NCBI RefSeq assembly: GCF_963678635.1
Contig: NC_087062.1
Location: 78,431,200-78,495,199 of the forward strand
From: Symsagittifera roscoffensis
Lineage: Eukaryota > Xenacoelomorpha > Acoela > Convolutidae
Reading direction: 5' to 3'
Length of the DNA: 64,000 nucleotides
The notes beneath the pieces were generated by a model, which searched no databases, was not told where the DNA came from, and saw only the letters and a program-made list of their open reading frames with translations. Shown here one piece after another: positions 1-12,008 of the stretch. The translations under genes and the position numbers were made by a program. The first letter of the stretch is position 1. The number at the start of each line of letters is the position of its first letter.

Positions 1-1360
1 CGTTCTACTAACACTAAGCCTGCTCAACGTTTACATAACTCAACTGCCAAGCCTATTTAAATTTTGAACTGCAATTGTAGAACACAGATAAAAATTTAAG
101 TGAAATTATTGCAATACTTTTTACAGGTCTTATCACTGAAAGGGAAATTTCATTATTTGCCAAAGAACAAGCTTTACAGTTTTTTTAGTGTTTGAATGCG
201 AACTAAAATTTCAGTAATATAATAGCTAAAATAGAACAAGAAAAGCCGGTTGCTGTGCAGAAGCAGCATGTAGAAAGTTCCGATCACAGTTACTTAATTG
301 AAAGGCATAATAAAAAAAATAATAATCATAATTCTTATTAATTGTTTTCTGAAAATCGTTTTTTTTTTTCATATGGGCGAAGGTACTAAGAGCTGGCTTA
401 GAAGTAACTACCTATGGCTGTATTTATATTTGCGATCAGCTTAGTGTAATATTACGAACCTTCTTTTTTTCTAAACGAACTCGCAAATAAAAGTGTTCAC
501 TTATTTAAAAAATTTCATTGTAGCATTGGAAATTGTATAGCATCTGTTCTCTGCTTTATTTGTGTATAGTGCTTGGTGACTATTAAGCTTCCGTATTTGA
601 GTTGTTAGTGTGTGAGACTTAATTTCTAGGTTGCAGGTTTGAATCGCGGGTGTCGAATTTTTACTAACTCAAAGCTTATTTCTAATTTTTTATTGCTCTT
701 TATAGAGCTATTTTTTGTCGTGTTCTCGCCAGTGTTTGCCTCTGTTAACAAGTTTAAGCTCTAGTAAAGTTAATCAAAATGAAAAGTGACTCTTTGCTAG
801 AAATTTGTCCTTAAGCGACTCGGAAAACTTTTTAGAAATGTTTAATCCGGATCAAATCATGACTGAAAGTTTTTTTTAAATGATTTTGCGATCCACAACA
901 TGAAACAAGAACGCACAGTTCCACTTCATTTTCTGTGGTCGAAACAATAATAGTCGGAGCAACAGTGGTCGGAACATCGAGTTTGGATGATTCAAGATAG
1001 AACCACTCTAAGTTTTACCTGGCCGTTATTAAAGTGTGGCTTGTTTTAGCTAATACTTGTAGCTGGTAATTGAATTCCAAATTTAGGCTCGTGTTTGATA
1101 AAAACAGGCATAATGAAAAAATAGTTGGGAGCGAATCTTTTAAATTTTTTTCTAGACGTTTCGGAAAAAGTTTTCGCTTTTCCTAAAAACCTTAGTTTTT
1201 CTCAAGCTACTCAACCGATTTTCAAAAAAATAGTGCTAATCGAAATTCCGCGCAGTTCCCTGTGTGCCTGCATAATCATCTAGTATTTTTCTACCTCCCC
1301 CGTTTTCTGCAGTTTGCAAAAAAGTCTGTGGGGTAATATTTGAATCGTTTTTTTTTTTCA
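1..1360. other. Intergenic DNA, no gene recognised
   Basis: AT-rich DNA with homopolymer runs and no open frame of interest. About 200-290 shares scattered similarity (GCCGGTTGCTGTGC followed by an AGCA-rich stretch) with the sequence just upstream of the BEL/Pao protease-like region at about 11960-12045, so it may be a very short relic of the same family. A weak B-box-like word (GGTTTGAATC) lies near 633 but no credible A box or cloverleaf goes with it. Confidence 0.5.
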
Positions 1361-1369
1361 TTTTGCTGA

Positions 1370-2310
1370 AAACTGCACTCCCAAATCTAAGATTTTGGAT
1401 TCATTGGATAGAGAACGGGTTGTGGGACACTCCTCTGCTTAAGCGGCTCTGCCCAATTTTTTTTGTAAACACAATTATTCTCAAAAACTACCCACCCAAA
1501 TCTGAGACTTCGAGTTCAATGGATAGGACGGGTTGTGGGAAATTTCTCGGAAACAACCCTACCAAATCTGATGTTTTAATTTCAATCGGAAAGTTGAGTT
1601 GTAGAAGCTCACCTGCATAAGCGGCTACGCCCAATTTCTTAGCATAAACCGTTATGACCCTCGGCAAAGTCAAATTTTTGATTTTTCGCCCGTTTTTTTT
1701 CAAACTTTTTGACTTTTCTCAAAAATAACTCACCCAAATCTGAGATTTCATTTTCAGTTGTCAGATCAGGTTGTGGGAAGTCCTCTTGATTTGTTGGTTA
1801 CTCCCATATGTTTTTACACAAACTTTTTGGCCATCTGAAAAGTCAAAATTTTGATTTTTGATCGTTTTTGAAACTTTTTGACGTTTATCATTAATAACCA
1901 ACCCTTTCAAATCTGAAGTTTTGAGTTCAATCGAAAAAACAGGTTGTGTGAAGCCTACCCGTATAATAGGCTATGCTTAACTTATTTTCCACAAAAATTT
2001 AAGGTTTTCGGAAAAGGCAAATATTGAATAATTTGATCATTTTTTCTCGAATTTTCTCGAAAACTACCCTCTCAAATCAGATTTTATCCAAAGAAAGGGG
2101 GAAGAGAAGCTGTCAAGAATGAACGGCGGCGTCTAAATTTTCTATGAAAAAAGTTATGGTGTTCAGAAAGTCAATGTTTTGTTTTCTTGTTCATTTTTTT
2201 TGAAACTTTTTGATTCTTCTCGAAAACTACTGCTGAATCTGATATCAAGGGTTTAATCGAGGCCACAGGTTGTGCGAAGCCTCTGTGCACAAGCGGCTAC
2301 GCTTTGAAGT
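1370..2310. repeat. Degenerate ~170-bp tandem satellite
   Basis: A recurrent module begins with an AACTACCCACCCAAATCTGA-like word and continues through GGTTGTGGGAAG-like and AAGCGGCTACGCCCAA-like words and a TTTTTGAAACTTTTTGACTTTTCTC-like tract. The lead word recurs at about 1372, 1550, 1722, 1893, 2063 and 2223, giving spacings of 160-178 bp, with one extra partial copy at 1488. Copies are clearly diverged, so this is an old array. The short open frames in it (for example 1363-1620) are by-products of the repeat, not genes. Confidence 0.7.
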
Positions 2311-2549
2311 TTGTATGAAAAATGTTTTGTCTTCAGGAATTTTCGAAATTTGCAAAAAAAATATCCGTATTTTGTTAGAGAAACAACAGGTTTTGGGTGA
2401 AGCCAGTTTTTTGTAATTAACTATTTCATTTCTGATCAGTACAATAAAATCTAATTTTTTCTAACAGGTACCTCCAGCTTTCGATGGCTCCTAGTTATGT
2501 GTCGTAAGTTTACCAAGTCATATGAACGAATGAAAAATACAATTGCTTT

Positions 2550-3105
2550 AATTGTTGCCGACCACTTGAAAAATGTGGAGGAACATGGTTTTTGTGTGTG
2601 CTCTTTTTTTTCTTTTCGTGTTCCACGCAAAGGTACTACAAATAATCATCTGAATGGGTCGAGTGATATATCATGTCGAAGCCGTTTCGGTCATGATTTG
2701 AATGCCATTAAAAAATGTCCAAAAATAGAAATTTTCTCAGTTTCGAGAAAAATCGGTTTGAAATTTTTGATTTTTCGTCTGACTTCGAGCGAGTAAAGCT
2801 AGTGAGCTCGCTTATTTATGCTCAATTTGGGCCTTTTACAATAGCTTATTTATGCTTAATTTCATATTTTCTCAGGTACAATTTTTAATGCCATTTTTAA
2901 TGCCAAGAATTTGAAAAAATATAGATTTTTTTTGTTTTTCCAGTCATTTTCTTCGAAAACTGTTTTTCGATTTGTCTTTTTTGCTATATCTGTTGAACGT
3001 CCCTTATTTCTAGTTGTTTTGCTTAGATCCTTTAGGTCCACCAAGAAAAAACTGCGCTAATTTGAAAAAAAAATTTTGTGTGTTTTTAAAGACTATGGTC
3101 GGAAT
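2550..3105. repeat. Diverged direct duplication, copy A
   Basis: This stretch reappears in the same orientation at about 3815-4345. Shared landmarks in the same order are GAGTGATATATCAT, a CGGTTTGAAATTTTTGATTTTT tract, a GAGCGAGTAAAGCTAGTGAGC-like word, TTATGCTCAATTT and AAAGACTATGGTC. The copies differ by many substitutions and indels. No gene is visible; the frame at 2497-2796 spans the repeat and has no recognisable domain. Confidence 0.6.
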
Positions 3106-3814
3106 ATTCTTTGCTACTTGCAAAGTAACAGGCTTATTTATTTATGGTTAAGCACAATCTACCTCTAGTTTTAAGTGATTGACCTGTATCTTGTCAACAA
3201 TGATGGCTCGATTCCGTTTTTGTTTCATGTATTTTTTTTTATCATTTTCTAGTATAGTAACAGATTGGTTTTTTTTATCGTTTTCGTTAATTTAATTTTG
3301 GTTCAATTGTTTTGCCCAATTTATTTTTAAACTCAGCGCTATCTAGGGCAATTAAAATTCGTGATCTGCAAGTTTGATTGACCGCTTGTCTGGTTGATTA
3401 TTTTTTGCTGTAGTCGAATGTCAAATTATACCATCCCCCTGAAATACGGGCTGTTTAAAAGTGTTTTGGGTCGAATTCCTTGATCAGTTTTTCAATTAGT
3501 AAATTGTTGCGGTTGACATTATAAATAGCAGCTATTTCCCTATTTGACACTCCAGCGATGGTTTATTTTTAAATAATGTGTTTTCTTTCAGATGCAATTG
3601 CTGGATAGTTTACACCTGATAGCTGACCGATTAACTTTTTCTAATAAGAACTACTTAAATTTTGCGAAGCTCTTTATTTAAACTGGATGCAATTGATTTG
3701 TTTCACATTGGTTAAAAATGAGTTTAAAGTAGGGATTTTTTGGGCTCCGCGAGTGTCTGCTCATGTATGTCGGCTTTGTGACCGCTTCTGAAGTTTTGTC
3801 TCGATGCTTTGCTT

Positions 3815-4345
3815 ATTGTTCCGACCATTGAAAATGGGAGGAACTTGTATTCGGGCGTGTTTCAGTATTTTGATTTTTCGTTTTCCGGATCTGGGTTGAG
3901 TGATATATCATATTAAAGCCTTTTCAGTCGTGATTCGAGCCACATAAAAAATTTTCAAAATGTTTTGCCAGTGTCGAGAAAAACCGGTTTGAAATTTTTG
4001 ATTTTTTTTGTCTTTATTCGAGCAAATAAAGCAAGCGAGCAGGCTTACAAGCTGAATTATGCCTAATTTAAGACCTTAATACTTAATTTTAAGCAAGTAA
4101 AACTAGTTTTTGGGAACCTAAAATTTCACAAAATTTCTTGAACTTCTCCCTGCAAAATTTTTTTTTAGTTTTTCTTGTCATTTTTCTGCAAAATTTTTTG
4201 TCCAATTTGCTTATATAACTCTGGCTGTCTAATATGTCTAAAGGATAATTCTACGTCAGATACTTTTATCACACCAAGCAAAAAAAAACTACACTAATTT
4301 GGAAAAAAAACTTTCTAAACCGTAGTTTTCCAAAGACTATGGTCC
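3815..4345. repeat. Diverged direct duplication, copy B
   Basis: Second copy of the segment at 2550-3105, offset by roughly 1.25 kb, with the same ordered landmarks (GAGTGATATATCAT, GAGAAAAACCGGTTTGAAATT, CAAAGACTATGGTC). No coding content seen here or in the flanking 3106-3814 and 4346-4968. Confidence 0.6.
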
Positions 4346-4968
4346 TTGTTTAATAATCAATTGTCTTTCTGGCGTTTTTTCGAAATGGAAAATTTTGGTA
4401 CATCTTTTTCGACTTAGCGGCTTTTGACTCATTTTTTGTCGGCTAGATTGCCAGGCTGTTTGTTCTGTGTGGCAAGCTGAAGGTATCAATTTAAACCAAA
4501 TCCTTATGGCCATAGTTTTTCATCATTTCCTTTTATTCGTGAAATGGCTTTCATTGGCGAGTTATTAGATTTACGTTATGTATGAAAAAGGCTGGTCATA
4601 ATAGGAGGGTGGGTCGAAAGTTTTCCATGAAATTACTGAGAGAGAAGTCCGGCAAAACAATTTGAGGCTTTTGTAGTTTATTTTTGACGTCAATTTAGTT
4701 TCCGCTCCATAATTTCTTTTGTTTGGAATTAATCGGCCTTCAAAAAAGGAATGATTTTCCTTTGACAACTACGTTGAAAATTTTTCCAAGAATCGAAACA
4801 GAAATTTCATCTGGGAAAGAAAAGCGACGATCTGAAAACATTCAAAGTTTAAATTGTTAAATTTCTGTTTTCAATGCAGCTTGTATGAATTCTTAAAATG
4901 GCAGTGATTTATGGGAATCTAGTGATTTACCTAATAAAGAGTGTTCAAATGCTACTGGGTTACTTAGA

Positions 4969-5122
4969 AGTAACTAAGCTAATGTTAAAAGAATAAAAAA
5001 GAAGAGATTGAATCAAAACTGTTTTTTCTATTGAGACTAGAAAAGTGACGCGAAGTTCAATGGACTTCGAATAGACACAAACTAACAAGTATACAATTGA
5101 GAAATAGAGGTCAAACTAAAAA
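4969..5122 (-). repeat. Gypsy 3' LTR (recognisable part)
   Basis: About 150 bp from AGTAACTAAGCTAATGTT to AGGTCAAACTAAAA align collinearly with 9794-9946, including the shared core TGGACTTCGAATAGACAC. By eye roughly 85% of positions agree, indicating an old insertion. The outer end beyond 5122 fades, so the full LTR length and the terminal TG/CA cannot be fixed. Confidence 0.7.
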
Positions 5123-5579
5123 ATTTAAAACGTAATTCACAACTTTCTACAATGCTGGAAAAATTCATGCCTGACTTAAAAGAATAGAAGCCAAATCGCA
5201 TACATACTCTATTCTCATTTTGTCTCACGGGCAACAGAAGTTTGAGACAAAAGTAACAAACATGTATATCTTCTCTTGTAAATTCCATGGTACATATATA
5301 AATGTACAGGGAGATGATATGGTCAAAGATATACAGAATATATACAATTTACTACAGATATTTACAGGTTGAAATTTTACAATGGGGATTATGCATAAAT
5401 AAAAAATATGAACAGTGAAGAAACTAAGCAGCTAGTCTATAAATGATAAAAAATCGGACGGGTGATCGTTTCCGACGGGTGATGTAACAATAGTAATATC
5501 AATAATCGATAAAATGAGGTTAAATTGAGCACCAATGGAAAATAGAGTTGTAAATTAGTTTTGACTTGAGAGAGTATGG

Positions 5580-6539
5580 TCAGGCAAGGTTAAATTTCTT
5601 GTGTAATAAGTCAGCTTTCTTTCTGGTTTCAGTGTCGTTAATCGATGATATGTCCCTTTCTTGATCTTGTTCGTCTATCTGTGTTTCCGTTGAAAACAAC
5701 CCTGCCACCACTATTTGTGGGTCATCGATGGCATCGGAGTAGCATTCCGTAGTCTCATCCAACAAGGTAGGTTTAGCTCCAAAATTGCCCAGAGGTGTTA
5801 GAAGTGCTGAAGGAGAGTCTGTTTGTGACATTTCCTGCCCGAAATTCCGCAGGGTTTTGGATGAAGCATTATCGTTATTTGTGGTTCTTCCTTTTCTTCA
5901 TCCAGTTTAACTATCACAACTGGTGATGCTCCATCCACAAATCTCCTCTCACCGTGAAACTTAGGGGGCAGGGTTTCTGTTTTGTCAGGAAAGACCGCCC
6001 GAGTTGGTTCCAAAGACTGTTCTGGCGAGCTTTCAACGGAAATGGGATTCTCGCTCGTGCCCTTCGATGGAGAGCTTTGTGCGCCAGTAGTTGCGGAGTC
6101 GTCTATGACAGTTTGTCTCGAAGCATCTAAGGAACTTTCAATAATGAAAGATTGAGAGCCTGACTTGACGCCCAAATCAGTTCCCAAGTAGTCATCAAAA
6201 ACGTTGTCCAAATGTTCAAAATCTACTGATGAGGCAGGATCAGATATAAAATAAAGGAACCTATAGGCGAATGGTTCTCTGCCTTCCGTTTCTTTGACGA
6301 AGAAGCGTCTGCGTATCTTTCTGAAGAAGAAGGTCCTGAAATGCTGGAGTTCAATTTTTCTGAGGGGGAGTATCTCTTCCTCTTCCCTGCAAAATTATCA
6401 TGGTTAGATAGAGTAATAATTTTACCAATGCATTTTTTGGAGCCTCAGGTTTATTTTGTCTGAAAGCGAGAGCGGATTTTCTGAGGACTTCACCGCTTTC
6501 GAGGGTTGTAGCTTGTCTAGAGTCTGCTACATCCTTCAC
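5580..6539 (-). pseudogene. C-terminal Pol/tail region of the gypsy element (single copy)
   Basis: Three minus-strand open segments (6539-6351, 6211-5798, 5831-5580) follow the integrase region. They encode a Ser/Thr/Glu/Pro-rich, low-hydrophobicity sequence of the kind found as a tail after integrase in some Ty3/gypsy elements. The segments are in different frames, and 6211-5798 and 5831-5580 overlap by 34 bp. The tail is assigned by position only; I recognise no domain. The first segment crosses the triplication boundary at 6531, so almost all of this region exists once while the rest of the element exists three times. Confidence 0.5.
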
Positions 6540-9500
6540 TTTTAGTGGTTTAAAATAAGGCTGACCCTCTTTTCTATTTAAGGTTTTCCTTAACCAGTTA
6601 CCTCCTTGGGTTAAGGGTTTTGACAGCGGGGCTCTTGCTACAACGAATATTGCCTTCTCCGTGGGGTTGCTCTCGTATCCTTGTTGCCTGGCTTCGTCTC
6701 ATCAAGGTACCCATTTTCAATTTCGTCGTTCAGTTCCAGTCCTGTGCTCGTGTATTTGACAGAATTGATTTCATTTTATCTCAGTCAATTGCGTGTGAAA
6801 CTAGGGTTTTCCAATGTGTATGTGATTATCTATTATACTGTTTTGAGAAAGGTCTGCATCCAATTGATGGTTGTTTGGATGAATGAAGGTTCCAAATGAT
6901 TTAATGGAATGCTGAGTTTAATGTTGGTTTTGGTTCGTTGAACGACATTGCTAAAAGTTTCGTTTTTTTCTGTGTAGATCAAGCGTTCTACAACTTCATT
7001 GAGTCTTTGATCCCCACTGTTCATAAATTTAGAATATTATTGTTCTACTCTCCGACATTTTCAAAATCATATCAGATATAACACAAGCCCTATGGTCTAC
7101 TCGAATGGATTTCGGAAATCCTTGAAGGTTGCAAAGGACGATCAGAAAACATAGAACTGAAGAGACTGAAGTGTTAATTAACACTTTCGCCGAAGGAAAT
7201 TTTGAATACCGATCTGTACATTGCTGTAGAAATTTTGATACACACCGGTTCTTGTCCATCAGTCCGTATCTGACGATGTGCGTCCAATGAATTTCTTATA
7301 AATAATTCATTCTTTTTAGAACTTTTATCTTTACAGTTAGTATTTACAAATAAGGTTTCTGAAACCTTTTTAATTGTTGGAACCACGAATGCTTTGTCGT
7401 TAATGGGAAATTAATAGGGCTTTTTCAAAAGGAAGTCTTGAGAGTAAATCTGTAACCTAACTGGTGACAATCTGTTTATCCAACAGCTCAATCTACTCTG
7501 CATAGGGTGACAGTAGTGGTGACAGTAGGACTTTCTAGTCGGTTACAATCTCAAATTGTGACCCGTACAAATAGTTTTTGAAATGTTCCGTTGCCTAGAC
7601 ACTCCCCAAGAGTTCTAGGTCGTTTGCTGAATACTTCATTTCGTGAGTCCTTAAAAACTGGATGTGAATGCTTTTGTAATCCAAGATTCTCTGTTCCATT
7701 GTTCTAGTGTGGACCCTAGTTCGTTGTGAGATGCGTCGGTTTTTAGTTTTGAAGTCCCTTTTTATGTCGAAGTGGCTGTTTTTGGTATTAGTTACAATTT
7801 GCATTCAATTGCTTTCGTATGCGTTTCGTTCCAATGGTAGACCTAACTTTTGGTTAATAAAAGTCGGCGAACAAAGAGTTGACAATTTGGATCGAAATTC
7901 ATTGATTGGTTAGTCGAGCCAAAGAAGGATCTTAATTCTGAAATAGTTTTCAGGTTCGGTAGATTTTTTGAATCAATTTTTTCAAACGATAGTCAAGCGA
8001 TAGTTTTATCGAAATGTCTTTTTTCTTGTTATCATTTTTGGGCTTATGAAACAATACTTGTCACATTTGTCTAATTTGACGATATGTCATTTTTTTCCTT
8101 CCGTTTCAGTATTCAGGCCCTCTAGTAAAGGGAGCGGGACCCTCCTACCTTTGGTTTGAATTGGTTTAAAAGGCAAATGAAAATGTGATTTTTTTGTCCG
8201 ACATGATTTTAACTATTCTGCTAAAATGTTCATTGATTGTTTGAATGAATATTTGTCTTACAGGCATCTGGAAGTGTTATGTTTTTCATTGGTTGAAGGC
8301 ATTGTTTTGAGCAATCTCGATTCAAATTTTCGGCAAATTATTGGCCCCTAGGATGTTTTTTTTGTGGCCGGAATTGATAAGATTGAAGTCTCTTTAGAAA
8401 TCCATCCATTGGATTGAACTATAACAATGAGTTTGCCGATAGTCTTTTTGTAACATTGATAGACCCGTAATGTAGTGCACGGGTCTTCTTGTCGACTGGT
8501 AAAATCTTCAACCAAGGGATCCCCTAATTTCAATTCATGTAAGACGTTTTGTTTAAACAAACGGACTAGCCGAATCCACTGGAATATTGAAATTTACAAT
8601 TGTTTTCTCACCGATACCAATATTGGCAAGCTTCCTAGACGAAGATTGTTCTGTACTGAATAGTAATCATCACTGATTCCCTCTTTCGACCAAGCATTAA
8701 TCACACCACAAAAGTTTTTTTCTTGTTTCATCTGTGTTTCCGCTGGGTAGTGTTGGCAATTTTTTTGTGTGCACATTTTCGTCTACACTATGTACAGCCG
8801 GTTTTCTTGCTTTTGATTGTCACAATCTATCAAAGTTGGTTTTTTTACAGATGTTGCAGTTTATTTCATTCACTGGACAAACATTAAGATTAACCTTGGT
8901 AAACGCATTTCTGCAAATCATAGAGGAGTTTACTTTTTCTATATTCAGGCCTTGTTCGCTTTTAACAGGGTTAAAATATTGCCGTTGGTGTTGGCTCCTG
9001 TCAAACTGTGAGTTTCAGATGATTAATTTACCCTTTTTATGGCGATAATTGCCTGATTCAATGCATCCACTGATTTAAGTGTTTTCGAAAGTAGTCTCCG
9101 TTGGAGGTCGCAAGTTTTCATGTTAAAAAGTGCACTTGTCTCGTATCCACTCTTGCCCTGCATGTACTCCATATAATCTCGCTAAGTCGGAAAATTCTCC
9201 CCAGAATTGTTTCATGGGCTCTTTGCTTCCTGCTCAACAATTTGTACCGTTCGAAGGTGATATATGCTGGATTTACGAACTTCTAATAGATCGAAGAGTT
9301 CCTCAAAAGTGAATGATAAAACTTTCAACCTAGGGTATTTTTGTGAGAAGAATTTTTTTCCTTCAGATCCAAAAGCCAAATGAAATTATTATCTTTCTTT
9401 TTTGTCTGCTTAATTTCTTCCCATGCCACCGAATTTTCTTTTTTTTTCTCTTCGATTTTTTTTCCTCTGCGGCTTCGAACCTTCGCATAGCATTTCTAGC

Positions 9501-9785
9501 CTCCCTAGCATTCCTATGTGTTTCTTTTTCTGAATACTGTGGACCGTCTAGGATAGGTATTTCTCTCTCCATTTAAAAAAGTTCTTTTAAATTGTCGATG
9601 TCTAAATTCTCTTTGGCGTTAATTGCCAAATAAAATTGGTCGATCAAATTTGCCCACTGGGTGGGTGGTTCTACCGTATGATTGACGAAAAGATGAGAAT
9701 TCCTCGTAGACTCGAATAATCTGACTGCGCCATAATAAAGATTGTTCAAATGTCTTAAGTATGCTCTTAAGTATACCAGTGACAT
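6531..9785 (-). pseudogene. Gypsy gag-pol remnant, unit 1
   Basis: Minus-strand remnant. RNase H is the clearest part: KTDAS (first Asp of RNase H, about 7729-7747), then KYSANDLELLG and NYLYGSQFEIVTD (7480-7650) match the family's catalytic spacing. Further 5', KGRRVPLPL and KLDKCDKYCFISP (about 8030-8175) are the fingers of Ty3/gypsy RT. RT jumps from an LDYRLKK word almost directly to the ELRSFFG-like connection (about 7930), so the YxDD palm has been deleted. Integrase shows FPKSIRVDH (about 7090-7125) and LNEVVERLIYT (about 6975-7005), the second Asp and the Glu of the DDE triad. A CNICKK word near 8850 is the start of a nucleocapsid CCHC knuckle whose last two ligands are not in place. 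Several stops and frame changes; no functional protein. Confidence 0.75.
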
Positions 9786-9793
9786 TTGAACAG

Positions 9794-9946
9794 AGTAACT
9801 AAGCTAATGTTCAAAGAATAAGATAGAAAAAATTGAATTAAAACTATCTTTTCTATTGAAACTAGAAAAGTGCCGCAAAGTCCATTGGACTTCGAATAGA
9901 CACCAACTAACAGGTATCTATTTAAGAAAAAGAGGTCAAACTAAAA
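9794..9946 (-). repeat. Gypsy 5' LTR (recognisable part), unit 1
   Basis: Collinear match to 4969-5122 (see that entry). Immediately downstream on the minus strand is a TGG-initiated word (TGGTATACTT near 9770-9779) that could be a primer-binding site, but I could not match it to a tRNA. Confidence 0.65.
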
Positions 9947-9949
9947 GAA

Positions 9950-12000
9950 AGAAAACGCACACAGCATTACCGTAATCATGTCTAGTTATGAAGTATATCT
10001 ATAGACCTTGCGAAAGATCCTCCCAAAAATACAAAATTGTTAGTTGCAAAACTCTCATAGTCACATATAAAATTATAAGCACTGGTTTCTCCTCCCTGAA
10101 GCGGTCTAGCTATTATGGCACTGTCATTTTGCCCATTAAACATGATCAAACGCCTTTATAGTCAATTATTGCCTCTTTTCAAAAGGGGGATTCTGAGCAT
10201 ATTTGCGCAATTGACTTCCAGGAAGCCTTTTTGTCAAAAAAGGCTGCCACAAGGTGACGACTTTAAAATTGATAGATACGCAAAAAGAGAACCATTGTCA
10301 AATCGTTTTTTAATCAGCGGGATTTGAATTCCTGATCGAACAAAAAATCCTTTGAATGCTTTCTAAGCAAATTGTTATGCATCATTTTGACAGAGAGGTG
10401 GCAGTGTTTGGTGTCAAAAAGAGGGCGATAGTTGAAATACTTGAGGCTGAAATATAAAACAAAATTCTATATTTATAATGGTTCGAATGTGCTGTAAGCG
10501 TGTTGGATTTGCCGGAAATCTATCGAAACTGTCAGTTACTAAGAGATGAAGGGGTTTAATTAGAAGCTAAACCGACAAAAGGATTCGATGCTCAATTAAA
10601 GCAAGTAGTGGTTGCAATTTTCATGATAAATGAACGGAGTGATGGGAAAGGTCATATTCGCTGAACGCTTTATGGAGAGAAAATCGAAATGAAATTAAGA
10701 GACTGCACGATTGGTGCAAACGCGCTCTTCGGCGTTTTGCGCCGATAAACTACCGACCTATAATTAAAAAGTTTGTCTGGTTTCTGGCAAGTTCGGAAAG
10801 CAGATGGGCCTGATTGCATTATCTGATAATTTTGCATTCGGCCAGTTGAATTTATTTTTTTTATTTGCGGTTTCTTGGAATTTGTGAGTACTTATCAAGT
10901 GGAACCTCCACCATAAATGACTCCACTGCCGATAATGAAAGAGAAGAAACACGACTACCAAAACCACCGATTTGAATGATTTAAAAAAATCCGTTAAAAG
11001 TGGCTAGTTACAAAGTCGAAATTTATCTGAAGAAAAAAAAAACACCACGAGCACAAAGATTCCGTTACTTTCGTTACGAAATTTGGAACAATGAAAAAGT
11101 TTCCCCAAAAGTTCGCAGTCATGCATGTGTAATAGTAAACATTCCATTCCAATTTACACAAATTAGTCGTAAACTGAAATGCTGTTCAAGTTAGTACCCT
11201 CTCGGCTATTTGCAGTTTTTATTCCCAATTATCTCAGAAATGGTATTTGTTCAAAAATTTGAGTTCACTAACGCTTTTCCAGCTGTATATTGGCACGATT
11301 AATAGTTCCGAAAGGCCGTACTTAACTTATTTTTTGTTTCTACTTTTTTCCGTTTAATGAATATGATTCTGTCATATATATACATTGGCGGTTGACTATT
11401 GTATTCTTAAATTAATAAAAATAAAAAATCATTAGCATTTTGAATACTTCGTCATCAATCAACATCTATAATTTTCTTCGGCTGTTGAATGAACTACGTT
11501 TCTAACTTTAGCTTTAAGTTAGCTCGCTCTTTGTTTCCTGTAATTAGCATTTCCACTCTTTGTAATTGACAGGCATGATAAACAGACACTCGAAGAATTT
11601 CAAACTAGCCATTCAATTGTCAAAATGTTGTATAAAAAGTGAACACAAGTCAAATTGAGATGACGTTTTGACCTCTAAATTATTGAAAGCGTTACGTGGG
11701 ATCCTTCATTCTCTTCAAAATTAGTGTTCGTACCCACAGAGCCGCATTCACGGATATCAGAAAAAAAAACTAAATATGACTAAAAAGGCAAATTCGTCGC
11801 AAAGCTGGGACTAATTTGATCGCACGAGGAAAAAGGCTTATTTTTTCCCAAAGAGTTTGCAAGAAATCCAAAAGACTAGCAACGTTTTTTGTGTGTAAAA
11901 GCTTATAAGGAAATATAAATGTTTCCGTAATCCGATAGCTAAAATTTTTTGTCGGCTATTCAGTTACCAACCAAGTATTGCATCCTTAAACAAAGATAGC
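9950..12000. other. Non-coding spacer of the repeat unit
   Basis: About 2 kb between the gypsy 5' LTR and the BEL/Pao pol remnant, repeated at about 18242-20292 and 26533-28583. It should contain gypsy U3 and BEL leader/gag if the elements were once complete, but I recognise neither. It does contain one copy of a dispersed repeat (10980-11130). Short frames such as 10115-10327 (70 codons) show no domain. Confidence 0.4.
10980..11130 (+). repeat. Dispersed repeat family member (copies also at 47.4, 47.8 and 57.2 kb)
   Basis: The block GGCTAGTTACAAAGTCGAAA, an A-rich run, CACCACGAGCACAAA and TTACGAAATTTGGAACA recurs, diverged, at 47430-47520 and 47810-47900 (+) and inverted at about 57216-57315. 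In units 2 and 3 it sits at about 19272-19422 and 27563-27713. No termini or coding capacity could be defined, so it may be a fragment of a larger element. Confidence 0.6.
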
Positions 12001-12008
12001 CGGTTGCT

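Larger units (their letters stand above)
4969..9946 (-). mobile_element. Ty3/gypsy LTR retrotransposon remnant (minus strand)
   Basis: Read on the minus strand from high to low coordinate the element has: 5' LTR (9794-9946), gag-like frames (about 9785-9345), a zinc-knuckle-like spot (about 8840-8905), the N-terminal part of reverse transcriptase (about 8030-8175), RNase H (about 7480-7790), integrase (about 6830-7260), a Ser/Glu-rich tail (5580-6539) and 3' LTR (4969-5122). This is the standard Ty3/gypsy order. All enzymatic regions carry stops and frameshifts and the catalytic palm of the RT is missing, so the element is dead. The triplication boundary at 6531 cuts it just 3' of integrase; units 2 and 3 contain only the part to the right of that point. 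Confidence 0.78.

Noticed and set aside
590-660. tRNA-like sequence around GGTTTGAATCGCG
   Set aside because: Only a weak B box; no matching A box and no acceptor or anticodon stem.
9363-9785. Pair of conserved minus-strand ORFs as host genes
   Set aside because: They abut the gypsy 5' LTR and fit a gag position; the T-run length difference between units shifts one frame, so no constraint is evident.
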